From Paralithodes platypus (taxonomy: Eukaryota; Arthropoda; Malacostraca; Decapoda; Lithodidae): a stretch of DNA of 64,000 nt. The DNA lies in NCBI GenBank assembly GCA_032716605.1, contig CM064519.1, positions 20,572,348 through 20,636,347 on the forward strand, read 5' to 3'. The first letter of the stretch is position 1. The number at the start of each line of letters is the position of its first letter. The notes beneath the pieces are model-generated. The model was given only the letters and a program-made list of their open reading frames with translations, had not been told where the DNA came from and made no database searches. The translations under genes and the position numbers were made by a program. Below are positions 54,848-64,000 of the stretch, piece after piece.

Positions 54848-55325
54848 TAACCCTTTCTGTACCGACGACGTCCTATTAATTTTGTTCTAGCTATTTGTTT
54901 TTAGACCATTTTGTGCAGTTTAAGGGGAGACTTCCACCTGGAGGATTTTTTTTTCTGAACCTCTTTCTCCCTCATGTTTAGCCCCATTGCTTGTGAGATT
55001 TAAAGACGCTTGCCCCATTAGTTTGGCGATTTTAAGAACCCTCGCCCCATTTCTGTCAATTATAAGACCATTCGTGCCATTTAGGTGTCGATTTTTTCCT
55101 GGCGAGCGATAGCGAGCCTGTAATTTAAGGGGAACCGACCTCCGGCCGGGACATTCTTCTACCGAAAAATGTACAAATTTATCTAGAAAGGGGGTCAAGG
55201 GGGAGTAATTTTAAGCTTGATGGAAGTCTAGGGAATCAACTAAAAACCTCCCCTTAAGAAGGATATGTGGTTGTAAAAAGGGTTAAGTGAGATAGTTCGA
55301 AGACTGGTAATTGCTGGAGGCCCAG
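54848..55325. mobile_element. TTAA-3 MITE interrupted by TTAA-1
   Basis: TTAACCCTTTCTGTACCGACG to GACCATTTTGTGCAGT is the left part. GAAGGATATGTGG to AATTGCTGGAGGCCC (from 55258) is the right part, which stops before the terminal inverted repeat. Confidence 0.85.
54920..55257 (+). mobile_element. TTAA-1 MITE copy P, nested
   Basis: TTAA at 54920-54923 and 55254-55257. The uninterrupted relatives at 31560-31755 (inverted) and 19074-19285 have a single (T)TAA-GAAGGA site here. GGCGAGCGATAGCGAGCC is intact; hairpin 1 has one mismatch (GACCTCCGGCC). Confidence 0.9.
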
Positions 55326-55702
55326 TACATTTGCCGAAATTTTAATTAATCTTTTGTTAACAAATTTGACCTTAACCTGTGACCTTGACCTTTGTGTACA
55401 AATACATTTTGTTTGCATGGCCATGGCAAATCAAACAAACATGCCTAATTTAATAAACACTCGTCAGTTAGTTTCAGAGAATGACTTAGATATTTAAGGA
55501 ATAGCTGACCTTCGACGTTGATCATGCCCTTCATGATATTATTCTCTGAAAATTAAATATTCGAATTTCCACATACCAGAGCAACTATATCAGCGGCATT
55601 GCAATATTGTATGAGGGAGTGTGTGTGTGTGTGTTAGGTGAAAGGGTGGGGATCGGGGGGGGGGGGGGGGGTTGAAATAGGTGTTATAGGACTAAGGTTG
55701 GG
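55326..55702. other. Unassigned sequence with G-run
   Basis: (GT)n at 55619-55634 and a G-run at 55656-55671. The rest is unassigned. Confidence 0.4.
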
Positions 55703-56189
55703 TTAAGGGGGTACTAGCTTTTTATGGACCCACTTCTCCCTCATGTTTAGCATAATAGTTTTGACATTTTGAGACCTTCGTTCCGTTAGTTTGGCGATTT
55801 TGAGACCTTGCGCTTCATTTAGAGACCTTGCGCTTCATTTTGAGACCTTGCGCTTCATTTTGATATCTTGCGCTTCATTTAGAGACCTTATGCTTCATTT
55901 AGAGACCTTCCGCTTCATTTAGAGACCTTGCGCTTCATTTTGAGACCTTGCGCTTCATTTCTTTGTCATTTGTTGCCATTTAGGTGTCGATTTTCATTTC
56001 GAGCGATAGCGACCCTGTGATTTTAGAAGGTTCCGGCCTACAGCTGGGACATTTTGCTACCGAAAAATGTACAAATTTATCTAGAAAGGGGGTCTAGGGT
56101 GTATTTTTCTTACCCTTGATGGAGGTCTAGCGAGGAAACTCAAAAATAACTTAACTAATACATTTATAGACCAAACACTACCCCCTTAA
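55703..56189 (+). mobile_element. TTAA-1 MITE copy Q with internal expansion
   Basis: TTAA at 55703-55706 and 56186-56189. Termini are the TTAAGGGGGTACTA variant shared with copy R. A 20-21-bp segment, GAGACCTTGCGCTTCATTT, is repeated about seven times at 55799-55960. Confidence 0.9.
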
Positions 56190-56627
56190 GCAGGAGATGG
56201 GGGGGGGGGGGGCCCGGCAGGTGCGACCACAAAACAACATTCCTGCCCCCACCCAGTAAATATATCACAGGGGGGAGGGGGAAGGGGTTTAAAACAAAAG
56301 CCAGGTGAACATCAACTCTCACCTGCCTCCCTCCCTTCTAATTTGCCTCACCTTAAATCTTGTGTAGCATAAATGATGGGGGAGCTCATGAATTACACGA
56401 GCCTTTTGATTATTTAGTTTATCTAATCCCTTTGCTTTATAAATATATACAGAGTGTACACAGCGACAGCTAATTACGATATCTAAAACTATGAAGACAT
56501 TAGTGTTTAATTGCGTCATTGTTTTAGTCGTGCCAAGAATGTGTGTTGAAATTAAGACATATTTTACGAAACAATGGGAGATTCTAGCAATATTAATTTT
56601 GAAGCCTCCCTTTTGAGGGCAGTGTAG

Positions 56628-56842
56628 CTACAGTCTACTCGCTGTAAGTAGGCGAGATATCATAACCTCTAACCTCTGTAACTATAAACGACTAGAGTAA
56701 TCGAGCTAATATTTCTACCATTTTGGGAAGAGTCAGTCAAGGAATAGATGAGGGAATTTACAGCCAATTTACTCTAGCCCTTTTTGAGTTACAGAGGATA
56801 GAGGTCATGATTGCTCGCCTACTTACAGCGAATAGACTATAG
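56628..56842. mobile_element. PAL-5 palindromic MITE
   Basis: ACAGTCTACTCGCTGTAAGT with AGGCGAGATATCATAACCTC at the left is inverted at the right (GAGGTCATGATTGCTCGCCT, then ACTTACAGCGAATAGACTAT). The arms extend about 90 bp each. Confidence 0.8.
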
Positions 56843-56934
56843 TATTATTGCATTATTGCCGGAAATTAATTAGCGAATACCATTACATCAGTCGCACATA
56901 TACAGTATATATACGTTCATGCATTAACCCTTTC

Positions 56935-57115
56935 AGGATCGATGAAGAGATTCTTATCTGTTTTCTGGCTATCATTAGACGATTGTAATCAGACTTGGAT
57001 GGGTGTACAGTATATGGAAGTTAGGATATCTCTCAAAGGTAAAGGACCACTTCAAATATATTATACGTTTCTTAGGTAGGCTACACATAATCGTACCGTC
57101 TTTTAAATAACCGTT
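56935..57115. mobile_element. TTAA-3-like element, right end lost
   Basis: TTAACCCTTTCAGGATCGATG and TTCTGGCTATCATTAGACGA match the variant at 1778. The inverted right end is not evident. Confidence 0.55.
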
Positions 57116-57144
57116 GATAAAAAGTAACATTGTATTTAAGTGGT

Positions 57145-57580
57145 TAACTCACTCACTCACTCACTCTCTCTCTCTCTCTCTCTCTCTCTTCATCAAGGAA
57201 CACAAAAACTCCCTCCCCACCTGCCCCAGATCCCGCACACACCTGCACATCAAAGCTTGCATAACTCACGCAAACCACACACGCACGCAAACACTTACAC
57301 AGACAAATACACTCATGCATACATACACTCACAGATACAGGAATACATTACCGCATGCATTCATACAAATACATGCATACATATACAGTACATGATTAAA
57401 AATACATACATACATACACACCGATACACACACATAACAGTACATACAGATACATACATACAGGCACACACTCACACATTAAGAGTACATATAGATACAT
57501 ACATACAGGTACATATAGATACATACATACAGGTACACACTCACATAACAGTACTTACATATACATACATACAGGTACAA
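57145..57580. repeat. (TCAC)n, (TC)n and CATA-rich microsatellites
   Basis: (CACT)n and (TC)n at 57147-57190. ACATACATACAGGTACATATAG-type units, 25-30 bp, recur at 57430-57575. Confidence 0.85.
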
Positions 57581-57717
57581 GGAACAAGTGATTCCCTTTA
57601 GAAGGCATCTGGTAGAGCACATACCTTCGCCAGTGTAGGTGGAGGAATGTGATCTACCGAGTGCCCATCTAGTTCGAAAATTATTCCATACGCGTGTCAA
57701 CATTGTAATATTTTCCT

Positions 57718-57719
<2 letters not shown>

Positions 57720-57753
<34 letters not shown>

Positions 57754-58036
57754 CTTTGGGTTTATTTAAAGAGCTTTAAATATTCAACAGGTAACATGCT
57801 AGATACCTTATGTAAGCCACATGCATTAACAATGGAGGTGTGTGCATGTGTGTGTGAGTATATGCGTATGTGTGCGTGTAGGTGTGTGCATGCAGGTGTG
57901 TGCATGCTTGTGTTCGTGTGCGCGTGTGTGTGTATACGTATGTGTGCGTGTAGCCGCCGGCGAGTGTGGATGTGCAACAAATTAGGACTACTGCAGGTGT
58001 GGAGGTCAATGGGAAAAATATGTAGGGCAACAGAGG

Positions 58037-58104
<68 letters not shown>
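57720..58104. repeat. (TC)n and (GT)n microsatellites
   Basis: (TC)n at 57721-57749, GTGTGCATG-type sequence at 57838-57950, pure (GT)n at 58036-58104, then (AG) at 58112-58121. Confidence 0.9.
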
Positions 58105-58106
<2 letters not shown>

Positions 58107-58329
58107 TTTGAGAGAGAGAGAGCATGTGCGTGCGTGGTTAAGTGCGCGTGTATGTGTGCGCGCTTAATTACGTGCTCATGTGTGCTTGTAATGAAGATAT
58201 TCAAACATTATACGAACATTAAAAGAATAAAACTATGTCTAAGAAAAAAAAAAAAAAAAAGAGAGAAAACAAAACACATAACCCCTCTTCCCCACACACA
58301 GGAGGGGGGGGGGGGGGGTACAATTAAAT

Positions 58330-58365
<36 letters not shown>

Positions 58366-58520
58366 AACAGTATATGTGCAGACCATTAAGCATCCTTGCC
58401 ACATCACATAAAATAAGCTAATGTATGACGTTTGCATACACACCAATTTACTACAATAAAATCAAAGCACCCAGAGACTCGTGCTACACACCTCCATATA
58501 CGGTATATATCCAAACTGTC
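58105..58520. other. Unassigned sequence with short homopolymers
   Basis: A-run at 58242-58260, G-run at 58303-58318 and (AT)n at 58334-58362. No gene recognised. Confidence 0.4.
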
Positions 58521-58886
58521 TTAAGGGGGTACTACTACCTTTTTCTGGACCCCCTTCTCCCTCATGTTTAGTATATTTGTTTTGAGGTTTTAAGACGTTC
58601 GTTCCGTTATAGTTTGGCGATGTTGAGACCTTTCGCCTCATATTTGTTGTCAATATTAAAACCTTTCGTACCCTTTATGTGTTGATTTTTTCCTGGCGAG
58701 CGAAAGCGAGCCTCTAATTTTAGAAGGAATGGGCCTTCGGCCGGGACATTTTTCTGCCGAAAGATGTACAAATTTATCATGCAAGGGGGTCTAGGGGGTG
58801 TTTTTCTAAGTTTGATGGAGGTCTAGCGAGGAAACTCAAAAATAAATAAATAAATAAATACCAAAAACCAAGCACTACCTCCTTAA
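58521..58886 (+). mobile_element. TTAA-1 MITE copy R
   Basis: TTAA at 58521-58524 and 58883-58886. Same TTAAGGGGGTACTA terminal variant as copy Q. GGCGAGCGAAAGCGAGCC is present. A (AAAT)n expansion lies at 58842-58860, the same position where several copies carry A/T repeats. Confidence 0.9.
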
Positions 58887-59061
58887 GCCACCTCTTAATA
58901 AACTAAACAAACGCATTTCCCAAACATGAAAAGCGTAGCCGGTATAAAGAACCTCCCAGCCAGCAGTCAGACCCCTTGGCTCTCTCTCTCTATCTCTCTC
59001 CGACTCCACTACATTAAACCAAAAACAGGTAAATTATGATACCTGGCGAGAGAGAGAGAGA

Positions 59062-59120
<59 letters not shown>
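58887..59120. repeat. (TC)n and long (AG)n
   Basis: Interrupted (TC)n at 58980-59000 and (AG)n at about 59048-59120. No gene between them. Confidence 0.9.
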
Positions 59121-59126
<6 letters not shown>

Positions 59127-59221
59127 TAAAACGACTCAATCAAACTTAGTGGTATAGATGGATAGATAGGTACATAGATAAATATACATAATATGATAAC
59201 TTAGTATATATTTAGAGATAA

Positions 59222-59680
59222 TATAATCTAGCAAGGAAACCATAAAATAAATAAATAAATAAGTACATATAACAGACCCCAAAAATACATATAACAGACC
59301 CAAAAAATACATATAACAGACCCCAAAAATACATATAACAGACCCAAAAAATACATATAACAGACCCCCAAAAATACATATAACAGACCCAAAAAATACA
59401 TATAACAGACCCAAAAAATACATATAACAGACCCCAAAAATACATATAACAGACCCAAAAAATACATATAACAGACCCAAAAAATACATATAACAGACCC
59501 AAAAAATATATATAACAGACCCCAAAAAATATATATAAGACCCCAAAAAATACATATAAGACCCCAAAAAATACATATAACAGACCCCAAAAATACATAT
59601 AACAGACCCCAAAAATACATATAACAGACCCAACAAATACATATAACAGACCCCCAAAATAACCACTTCCCACTCCAGCT
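59222..59680 (+). mobile_element. TTAA-1 right-end fragment expanded into a 21-22-bp minisatellite
   Basis: Begins TCTAGCAAGGAAACCATAAA, the family's 3' segment. About 18 units of TACATATAACAGACCC(C)AAAAA follow (59264-59655). It resumes CCCCAAAATAACCACTTCCC, which matches the right end of copy F (CCCCAAAAATAACCACTGTCCCC). Confidence 0.8.
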
Positions 59681-59699
59681 GCTCATCAGACAATTATTT

Positions 59700-59919
59700 T
59701 GACCTTCAAGCAACTCCTACAACATTTCCCTAATACTTGCTTTGGTCTTTGTGTCGTGAATAGCAATAAATACTACTACTACTGAACACCCGCAACCAGA
59801 TAAAGCATATACACGGACGGTAGGATAAATAACTTCTATCGGAAAATGTACCATCAAAATTAATGCCAACACAATTATTTACCTTTACCATTATGAGCAT
59901 CAAAGAAAAATCGTGACAC

Positions 59920-59958
<39 letters not shown>

Positions 59959-60034
59959 TCTTTTACGACCCGACCAGTCACATACATTTTACCGCCTACA
60001 TTATGGGTAGGTATTTCAAGTGTATTTATATTCT

Positions 60035-60081
<47 letters not shown>

Positions 60082-60202
60082 CAGCCACGGATTACCAAAA
60101 CTATATAGTATTCATACTTGGTGAAGCTAATCGAACAATTCCATTTTTTTATTAATGTTTATAAAGATCACGCAAAAGATGTTTTAACGGAATCTGGTAT
60201 CG
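59700..60202. other. Unassigned sequence with AT and TTA microsatellites
   Basis: (AT)n at about 59923-59956 and (TTA)n at 60039-60079. No gene recognised. Confidence 0.5.
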
Positions 60203-60535
60203 TTAAGGGGATATATCCATTTATGAGATTTGTTTTTCTTCTGTACCCCTTTCGCCCATAAGCTTCGCCCCATTAGTTTTGAAATGTTGATACCTTCGCC
60301 CCACTAACTTGTCAAATTTAAGAGCTTTCGCCCAATTTCTGTCTAAATGTTAAGACCTTTCGGGCCATCTAGGTGTCAATTGTTTTCCTGGCGATCGATA
60401 GCGAGCCTGTAAATTATAAGAAATCGGCCTTGTGCCGGGACATTTTTCTAACAAAAAATGTACAAATTTATATCGAAAGGGGGTTCTGGAAGGCATTTTT
60501 TAAAGCTCGATGGAGGTCTAGGGATCGAAAAATTA
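60203..60535 (+). mobile_element. TTAA-1 MITE copy S, right end lost
   Basis: Starts TTAAGGGGATATATCC. Has GGCGATCGATAGCGAGCC, hairpin 1 decayed (GGCCTTGTGCCGG), and homology to GGAGGTCTAGGGATCG. Confidence 0.8.
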
Positions 60536-60552
60536 TCAGACCATTTCCGCCA

Positions 60553-60780
60553 CATTGGTGCCACTATACTTCCTTTCATCTGACGATAAATTGAATCACT
60601 TAGCAACTATTTTCTTGATACTAAATGGAAATATATGAAACTACTATGTTTCTGCATCACATGAGACCAGGTTTATATAATTAGCACCATATTTCACTAC
60701 ACAATCTTCATAATAGTTGAAAAATCTTGATGGGAACTTAATAATTTACCGTCAGTTGCAAAGAAACCGACTATAGTGCC
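60553..60780. mobile_element. PAL-4 palindromic MITE
   Basis: GGTGCCACTATACTTCCTTTC to CTGACGATAAATTG at the left is inverted at the right (AATTTACCGTCAGTTG to GAAACCGACTATAGTGCCC). This is the clearest PAL-4 copy. Confidence 0.7.
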
Positions 60781-61097
60781 CCCAGCTTCTCTCGGTACTC
60801 ATATACGTCCATTCCCAGACCACATAATTAAGCTAAAATATTACCAAGGAATTAAATTTAGTCATTGGACCAAAATTCTACCTGATCCAACTCAAAATAT
60901 CCCCCCGGTGTACGATCGATACCCAACACAAATGGTGCCCAAGGAATGTTGTGGCCAGTCTATCTTACAATAGAAACTCTAATTATCCGTGCTACCAGGA
61001 TTTGCTTTGTAAGATCTACCTCCAAAAATATGTGACTGAAAAATGTCCCATGCTGTAAAACAATGAAAAGTTTGACAAAAGTATATTTAGAAAAAAA

Positions 61098-61131
<34 letters not shown>

Positions 61132-61624
61132 TTGTACATCATACACGCACGGACGCACACACACACACACACACTCAACTCTTCCTCTCACTTACACAGA
61201 CAAGCGCATCAATACATATCAATCAGAACACACCGAAAAAAGTTTTAAAGCACCCATAACTATCGTTCCTGAAATAATGAGAAAGTGTGTGTGTGTGTGT
61301 GTGTGTGTTAAAAGGAGTTACAATGAATAGGGTATATAAAAAGCACTGCAAGGAGGTAAACGATTTAAATTACAATAAGAAAAAGCTTCATATTTTTGGA
61401 CACTCATTACCAAGTGTGCAGATTAGGCTACTAATTACTATCTTCTTATAATAATTACCTATTTAAATTTCCAAAAAAGCATGTTCCAGGTAGATATAAT
61501 TTTGTAAGTGACAAGAAAGGTTTCCATATATTAGTGGTAAACTTTATCAATCATCTCTGCGTGCTGTATTCATGATAAGGCTAAACATTGTTAAATCTAT
61601 TTTTTTCAATAATGAGAGATAATT
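60781..61624. other. Unassigned sequence with A-run, (AT)n, (AC)n and (GT)n
   Basis: A-run at 61091-61115, (AT)n to 61131, (AC)n at 61157-61174, and (GT)n at 61286-61309. No gene or known element recognised. Confidence 0.45.
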
Positions 61625-61631
61625 CTAGAGG

Positions 61632-61665
<34 letters not shown>

Positions 61666-62352
61666 AAATCAGTTTGATAGATGTCGCGCTGATTTTCAGT
61701 TCCGCAGCTGCTCGCCGAATGGACTTCCCTTGACTCTGAACAAACGCCTCACAGACAGTTTCGACATTCTCCTCCCTCCGCCCACTTTCAGGTCTTTCTG
61801 ATCGGGGTTTGTCCTTTACGGATCCTGCCTCCATAACTTCCGGTGGTTGTCTACAATGGTGTTCCTATCAGGGTGCCAAACCGGAACAATTTAGTTTGAA
61901 GACTTGAATGAATATGAGAAGAAATATAAGAAAATTAACATGAACTAAGATTGTTTGGGCTAATCTATCACTTTCATAGACATAATTCAAACTATAAACC
62001 ATAATTTGATCTTTACATAATCAATACTAAAGACTAAAAATAAAGGCCTTGGCTTTCGTTTGACACCCTGGTTCCTATCCGGTGCATAATGTTGTCCGTA
62101 GTAGATTGCACAGAATTGTCGCTGCACATCAACCACAGATTGAAAAACATCCTACCATGTAGCGATTTTACACCTCTGCTCTAGAGTTAGCATGGTAGCA
62201 GAAGAAAACAGCGCAAAACTTTAAATGTAGACTGAAAACAGAAAATTCTCAACGACTGAGTAGGAGCTTACCACAAGATGCACGTCGTTGGTGGATTACC
62301 TGCAAAGAAAATTAAAAATCAAATTAGTCAGGTACTTTTGAAACACCCTGTA
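61625..62352 (-). pseudogene. Tc1/mariner-like transposase N-terminus, interrupted
   Basis: The minus strand begins at a terminal sequence TATACAGGGTGTTTCAAAAG (62352 downward). A start-like MLTLEQRCKIATW follows near 62190, with a stop shortly after, then VVDVQRQFCAIYYGQHYAPD. After the 202-bp insertion at 61869-62070, a frameshifted continuation reads MEAGSVKDKPRSERP, then ENVETVCEAFV, then KSIRRAAAELKISATSIKLI (61834-61660). These are the helix-turn-helix DNA-binding parts of Tc1/mariner-related transposases. The catalytic DDE domain is absent. (AT)n at 61632-61658 marks the break. Confidence 0.8.
61869..62070. mobile_element. hAT-type MITE with 8-bp target duplication
   Basis: GTTCCTAT at 61861-61868 is repeated exactly at 62071-62078. 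Between them a 202-bp element starts CAGGGTGCCAAAC and ends with GTTTGACACCCTG (13 bp, one mismatch). The 8-bp duplication and CAGGG-type ends are typical of hAT elements. The interior is AT-rich and non-coding. Confidence 0.9.
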
Positions 62353-62353
62353 T

Positions 62354-62355
<2 letters not shown>

Positions 62356-62436
<81 letters not shown>
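62356..62436. repeat. (AG)n microsatellite
   Basis: About 38 AG units, directly next to the Tc1/mariner-like terminus. Confidence 0.97.
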
Positions 62437-62438
<2 letters not shown>

Positions 62439-62644
62439 ATTTACCAGATAACAAAGCTCAGTGAACGTCTCTATGCAAATGAGCCGGTAATATGATCAAG
62501 GTGGAACTGCAGCCTCCACCCACACACACACCCACCCACACCCACACGCACCTTCCACATATCTCCATAACCCTTTATCTCCCGGACCTTTCATATGTAT
62601 TCACTGTATATTCATTACATAATTCATTAGGGAATTCACTTTGC

Positions 62645-63008
62645 TTAAGGGGAGGTATTTAGTTTGTTCCCTAGACCTCCATCAAGCTTAAAATTACACC
62701 CCCTTGAGTCCCTTTCAAGATAAATTTGTACATTTTTCGGTAGAAAAATGTCCCGGCCAAAGGCCGGTTCCTCTTAAATTACTGGCTCGCTATCGCTCGC
62801 CAGGATAAAATCGACACCTGAATTGCACGAAAGGTCTTAATATGGGGTGAAAGTTCTTAAAATCGCTAAACTAATGGGGCAAACGTTTTATAATATCAAA
62901 AGCAATGGGGCTAAACATGAGGGAGAAAGGGGTCAAGAAACAATGGGGCTAAACATGAGGGAGAAAGGGGTCAAGAAAAAAATCCCTCAAATGGAGATCT
63001 CCCCTTAA
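62645..63008 (-). mobile_element. TTAA-1 MITE copy T
   Basis: TTAA at 62645-62648 and 63005-63008. Perfect hairpin 2; hairpin 1 has GGCC-AAA-GGCC. A 38-bp segment (CAATGGGGCTAAACATGAGG...) is duplicated at about 62901-62976. Closest relative is copy O. Confidence 0.9.
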
Positions 63009-63425
63009 GGGGAGATGGATCGTTTTTCTGCCCCCCCCCCCCCCCCCCCCCCCCCCTTCTTCCTTACGTTTAGCCCCATTACTGTTCATATTTTAAGACG
63101 TTCGGCCGATTAGTTTGGCGATTTTCATACCTTTCGCTCATTTATCTGTCAATTTTCATACCTTTCGCTCATTTATCTGTCAATTTGAAGACCTTTTGTG
63201 TCATTTAGGGGTCGATTTTTTTTTCTGGCGAGCGATAGCGAGCCTGTAATTTAAGAGGAACCGGCCTTCGGTCGGGACATATCTTTATCGAAAAATGTAC
63301 AAATCTATCTTGAAGGAGGGTCTTTGGGTTTTTGTTTTTTTTGTTAAAGCTTGATAGAAGTCTAGGGAGGAAGCTAAAATAATAATATAATGATACATAA
63401 ATGAGCAAATAATGACGATCATTAA
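63005..63425 (+). mobile_element. TTAA-1 MITE copy U
   Basis: Shares its left TTAA (63005-63008) with copy T and points the other way. A C-run of about 24 lies at 63032-63056. A 33-bp segment containing CATACCTTTCGCTCATTTAT is duplicated (63125-63185). The right end has decayed (CGATCATTAA at 63416-63425). Confidence 0.85.
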
Positions 63426-63480
63426 GGCCTCATTATCGTAAAATAGAAGCATAATACAGATAATAAACAGGTCTTCTACG

Positions 63481-63839
63481 TTAACTTTTTGGGCAATTTG
63501 TTCATGTATTCATTATTTTTCTAGTTTCTTCCCTAGACCTCCATCAAATTAAAAAAAAAAAAAAAAAACATCCATTAGATCCCCCTTTTAGATTAATTTG
63601 TACATTTTTCGGTAGAAAATTTTCCCGGCCTGGTTCTTCCAACATTACAGGCTCACTATCGTTCGCCAGGGAAAAAATCGACACCTAAATAGCACGAAAG
63701 GTCTAATTATGGACGAAGAAATGGGGCGAAAGGTCTTAAAATTGACTAACTAATGGGGCAAACATCTTAACATCTGAAAACTAATGGGGCTAAACATGAG
63801 GGAGAAAGTGGTCCAGAAAACCGGTCCATGTCCCCTTAA
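63481..63839 (-). mobile_element. TTAA-1 MITE copy V
   Basis: TTAA at 63481-63484 and 63836-63839. Hairpin 1 is deleted (CCCGGCCTGGTTC). Belongs with copy C by GTTCTTCCAACATTACAGGC. An A-run at 63550-63567 sits in the same A/T-rich position expanded in other copies. Confidence 0.85.
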
Positions 63840-64000
63840 TGTGTTCTACTGTTAAATTTAATTGTTTATAATTATATGTAATGTGTATAATAATTAATGT
63901 ATATATTTTCAACAATTGGCACATAATAAACATGTTAGGTATTTTGTTATATGTTTTGGTCTGATAACTTACGAGTTAGTTTTATTTAAGCCATTCTATA
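63840..64000. other. Unassigned AT-rich sequence
   Basis: Nothing recognised up to the window edge. Confidence 0.4.

Noticed and set aside
54920..55198. Recurrent frame with VPLKLQARYRSPGKNRHLNG-type sequence (also at 11875, 15100, 63205)
   Set aside because: This is the translation of the TTAA-1 core (GGCGAGCGATAGCGAGCC region). It recurs only because the element recurs, and its frame is broken in most copies.

Overview
The window reads as repeat-dense, non-coding DNA from an arthropod nuclear genome, most likely a decapod crustacean. TTAGG-type telomeric pentamers occur interstitially (11527-11632). There are many (AG)n, (AC)n and (AT)n tracts, several LINE classes, tRNA-derived SINEs and a very high density of short non-autonomous elements. 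I recognise no host protein-coding gene; every protein-like reading frame I can support belongs to a mobile element. The decapod assignment is inference; the arthropod assignment rests on the TTAGG repeats.

Protein-coding remnants: a frameshifted Jockey-like reverse transcriptase (RT) fragment at the left edge (3-1265); a 5'-truncated Jockey-like RT with an open frame to its stop and poly(A) (13138-14265); a 5'-truncated but open C-terminal part of a restriction-like-endonuclease non-LTR element (17080-16028, minus); decayed CR1-like LINE pieces (38758-39690 minus, 25420-27440 plus, and 3' ends at 5170, 10425 and 24713, minus); an RTE-like 3' scrap with a 12-bp target duplication (47611-47762); and a Tc1/mariner-like transposase N-terminus (62352-61625, minus) interrupted by a 202-bp hAT-type MITE.

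Non-autonomous elements (names are mine): TTAA-1, about 300-490 bp and over 20 copies, has two adjacent hairpins at its centre. TTAA-2 is a foldback relative (three copies). TTAA-3 is palindromic with CCCCTTC...GAAGGGG ends (about a dozen copies). PAL-4 and PAL-5 are further palindromic elements. SINE-1 and SINE-2 have tRNA-like heads. rep-E, rep-G and rep-H are dispersed repeats of unknown origin. Two nested insertions (37294-37714 in TTAA-1, 54920-55257 in TTAA-3) show TTAA as the duplicated target.

Tandem arrays fill much of the rest: a 47-bp satellite (22107-24525), a 30/31-bp minisatellite (50870-52400), a 38-bp minisatellite (53363-54411), a 144-bp G-rich array (5455-6235) and long purine-strand tracts (7680-8770, 9660-10795, 17171-18935, 39690-43060). 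Several arrays begin in or beside TTAA-1 copies. A 100-N assembly gap lies at 25213-25312.

The most interesting layer is the TTAA-targeted family with its structured core, its nesting, and its repeated occupation of the same junctions around 52.5-54.7 kb. No operons, promoters or terminators can be supported.
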